From positions 1 to 24,933 of the forward strand of contig CAZOAA010000023.1 of assembly GCA_964577715.1 (NCBI GenBank): 24,933 nucleotides of DNA, in the 5' to 3' direction. This DNA comes from SUP05 sp964577715 (GTDB lineage: Bacteria; Pseudomonadota; Gammaproteobacteria; PS1; Pseudothioglobaceae). Shown here piece by piece: positions 23,754 through 24,933 of this stretch. The notes below the pieces were generated by a model that had not been told where the DNA came from, did not search any database, and saw only the letters and a program-made list of their open reading frames with translations. Within the stretch, counting starts at the first letter, position 1; each line of letters starts with the position of its first letter. The translations under genes were made by a program, and so were the position numbers.

Positions 23754-24933
23754 ATGAAATACTGTAAAAATTTCTACCAAATAAAATCTAATAATGAAAT
23801 ATTTGATAGGCTCAAAACCGAGCGTGAAATTATTGGCTATTATAATTTGCCATATCAAGACACTTCTAGCATTAAGGAATACGCTGCTACAATCGCCAAA
23901 AAACACATTATCGTTGTTGGTATTGGCGGTTCCAGCCTAGGCGCTAGAGCGATTTATGAGTTTTTATTGCCATCTAATTCGTATGATAAAGATTTATTGT
24001 TTTTAGAAACGGTTGACCCTCTAGAAATTAAACACTCACTTCGTTCGACTGATTTGAATGATTCGCAATTTGTTATTATTTCAAAATCTGGCAATACTAT
24101 TGAATCTATTAGTTTATTTGAATATTTAGATTCTTTGGTAGAAATTAATAGTTCTAACTGTACCATCATCTCTGAAGCCAAGAGTGATTTAACTAAGTTT
24201 GCTAGTGATAATGGCATTAAATCTTTTGATTTAGCTGAAAATGTGGGCGGGCGTTTTTCAGCATTTAGTGTGGTTGGTTTAGTGCCACTAGCAATGGTAG
24301 GAGTGGATATTGATAACTTATTAAATGGCTGTAAGCGTGTATCAGACAGTTTTTTTAATCAAGAGGATTATTATAAGCCCATTATTAAAAAAGCCAGATT
24401 TTTGGTTGAGAATAAAGGTCGATTTAATATTAATGCAATTTTTTCTTATTCATCATCTTTAGAGAGTTTTAATAAATGGTATGTACAGCTTTGGGCAGAA
24501 AGTTTAGGTAAAGTCAATATTAATGATACACGTCAGGCATTAACACCAGTTGCATTGATAGGCCCAGTTGACCAGCATAGTTTTTTACAGCTTATTATTG
24601 ATGGTGTGAGAGACAAAACCGTTACTTTTATTAAGGTTGACAACTTGAAGGACGAAACAATTATTCCAAAAAGTACAAATAATAAGTTTGATCATTTAAA
24701 TTTAAAATATATAGAAGGCATAAGCTTTAATGAATTACTTAATAAACAAGCTGATGCTACTATTAAATCTGTAGAGGAGCAAAAAGATATTCCTTGTGAT
24801 GTGGTAACAATATCAACTGTCGACGAATACAATATTGCTAAGTTGATGTTTAGTTACCAACTGATGGTATCGGCTATTGGTCAATTCTTACAAATTAATA
24901 CTTACGATCAGCCAGGTGTAGAACATGGAAAAA
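23754..24933 (+). CDS. pgi: Glucose-6-phosphate isomerase (cut by window edge)
   Basis: Interconverts glucose-6-P and fructose-6-P in the cytoplasm, linking gluconeogenesis to glucose-1-P for UDP- and dTDP-glucose. The ATG at 23754 opens 393 codons that run off the window. Motifs in order are GIGGSSLG (56-63), SKSGNT (110-115), GGRFS (165-169), LWAESLGK with catalytic Glu 249, GPVDQHS with His 275, and QPGVEHGK at the very end, whose Lys is the final catalytic residue. Reaching that Lys at about residue 393 means the protein is the short (about 400-410) form seen in Campylobacterota and some sulfur bacteria, not the 549-residue E. coli form. It diverges from rfbA. Confidence 0.95.
   Translation, partial: MKYCKNFYQIKSNNEIFDRLKTEREIIGYYNLPYQDTSSIKEYAATIAKKHIIVVGIGGSSLGARAIYEFLLPSNSYDKDLLFLETVDPLEIKHSLRSTDLNDSQFVIISKSGNTIESISLFEYLDSLVEINSSNCTIISEAKSDLTKFASDNGIKSFDLAENVGGRFSAFSVVGLVPLAMVGVDIDNLLNGCKRVSDSFFNQEDYYKPIIKKARFLVENKGRFNINAIFSYSSSLESFNKWYVQLWAESLGKVNINDTRQALTPVALIGPVDQHSFLQLIIDGVRDKTVTFIKVDNLKDETIIPKSTNNKFDHLNLKYIEGISFNELLNKQADATIKSVEEQKDIPCDVVTISTVDEYNIAKLMFSYQLMVSAIGQFLQINTYDQPGVEHGK

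Noticed and set aside
23703..23906. Minus-strand 67-codon ORF over the pgi start
   Set aside because: It lies opposite the clear pgi N-terminus and promoter region and has no family features.
1..24933. CRISPR arrays, tRNA/rRNA genes, insertion sequences, toxin-antitoxin or phage genes
   Set aside because: Looked for and not seen; no regularly spaced repeats, cloverleaf-like sequence, transposase motifs or terminal repeats.

Overview
The window is AT-rich and gene-dense, and almost all of it is devoted to building lipopolysaccharide (LPS) or lipooligosaccharide (LOS). The host looks like an AT-rich gammaproteobacterium. The partial glnS at the left edge and the ugd at 1199 resemble the Escherichia coli proteins closely. 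The WaaC, WaaF, WaaG-like and Pgi proteins instead look like the forms I know from Campylobacterota. That mix, with the low GC, would fit a SUP05/Thioglobus-type sulfur oxidiser or a related symbiont. This placement is inference; no rRNA is present to settle it.

Layout. Positions 1-212 hold the 5' end of glnS (minus strand) and a short divergent promoter region. From 213 to 15228 all genes lie on the plus strand, many overlapping by 4-20 bases. They are: waaC; ugd and a UDP-glucuronate 4-epimerase (UDP-GlcA and UDP-GalA supply); a WaaE-like GT2; two tandem WaaQ-like heptosyltransferases; a GT4; a CgeB-like transferase; two GT4s; a sugar-nucleotide epimerase/dehydratase; a GT4; a second CgeB-like transferase; and a final GT4. 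Between 8453 and 13099 the gaps are wider and contain short ORFs that look like the beginnings of lost genes. msbA (15348-17099) sits on the minus strand. It is followed on the plus strand by an unassigned putative GT-A protein, a WaaG-like GT4 and waaF. Converging on waaF is a complete dTDP-L-rhamnose operon (rfbA-rfbC-rfbD-rfbB in transcription order, minus strand). The window ends inside pgi (plus strand), which diverges from rfbA.

How the genes fit together. Pgi connects fructose-6-P and glucose-6-P, which feeds glucose-1-P and the nucleotide sugars. Ugd and the epimerase should give UDP-GlcA and UDP-GalA, and RfbABCD gives dTDP-rhamnose. WaaC and WaaF add the first two heptoses to Kdo-lipid A. 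The WaaQ-like enzymes, the WaaE- and WaaG-like enzymes and eight further known or putative transferases would extend the core. MsbA then flips the lipid A-core. No Wzx flippase, Wzy polymerase, WaaL ligase or O-antigen ABC exporter is visible here, so the simplest reading is a large, rhamnose- and uronic-acid-containing LOS/core assembled in the cytoplasm. I found no tRNA, rRNA, CRISPR array or insertion sequence, and no gap without a gene longer than 300 bases. I do not see a clearly novel system. The most unusual items are the mirror-symmetric divergent promoters at 144-191, the tandem WaaQ pair with one diverged copy, the gene-loss scars between glycosyltransferases, and the unassigned GT-A-like protein at 17272.
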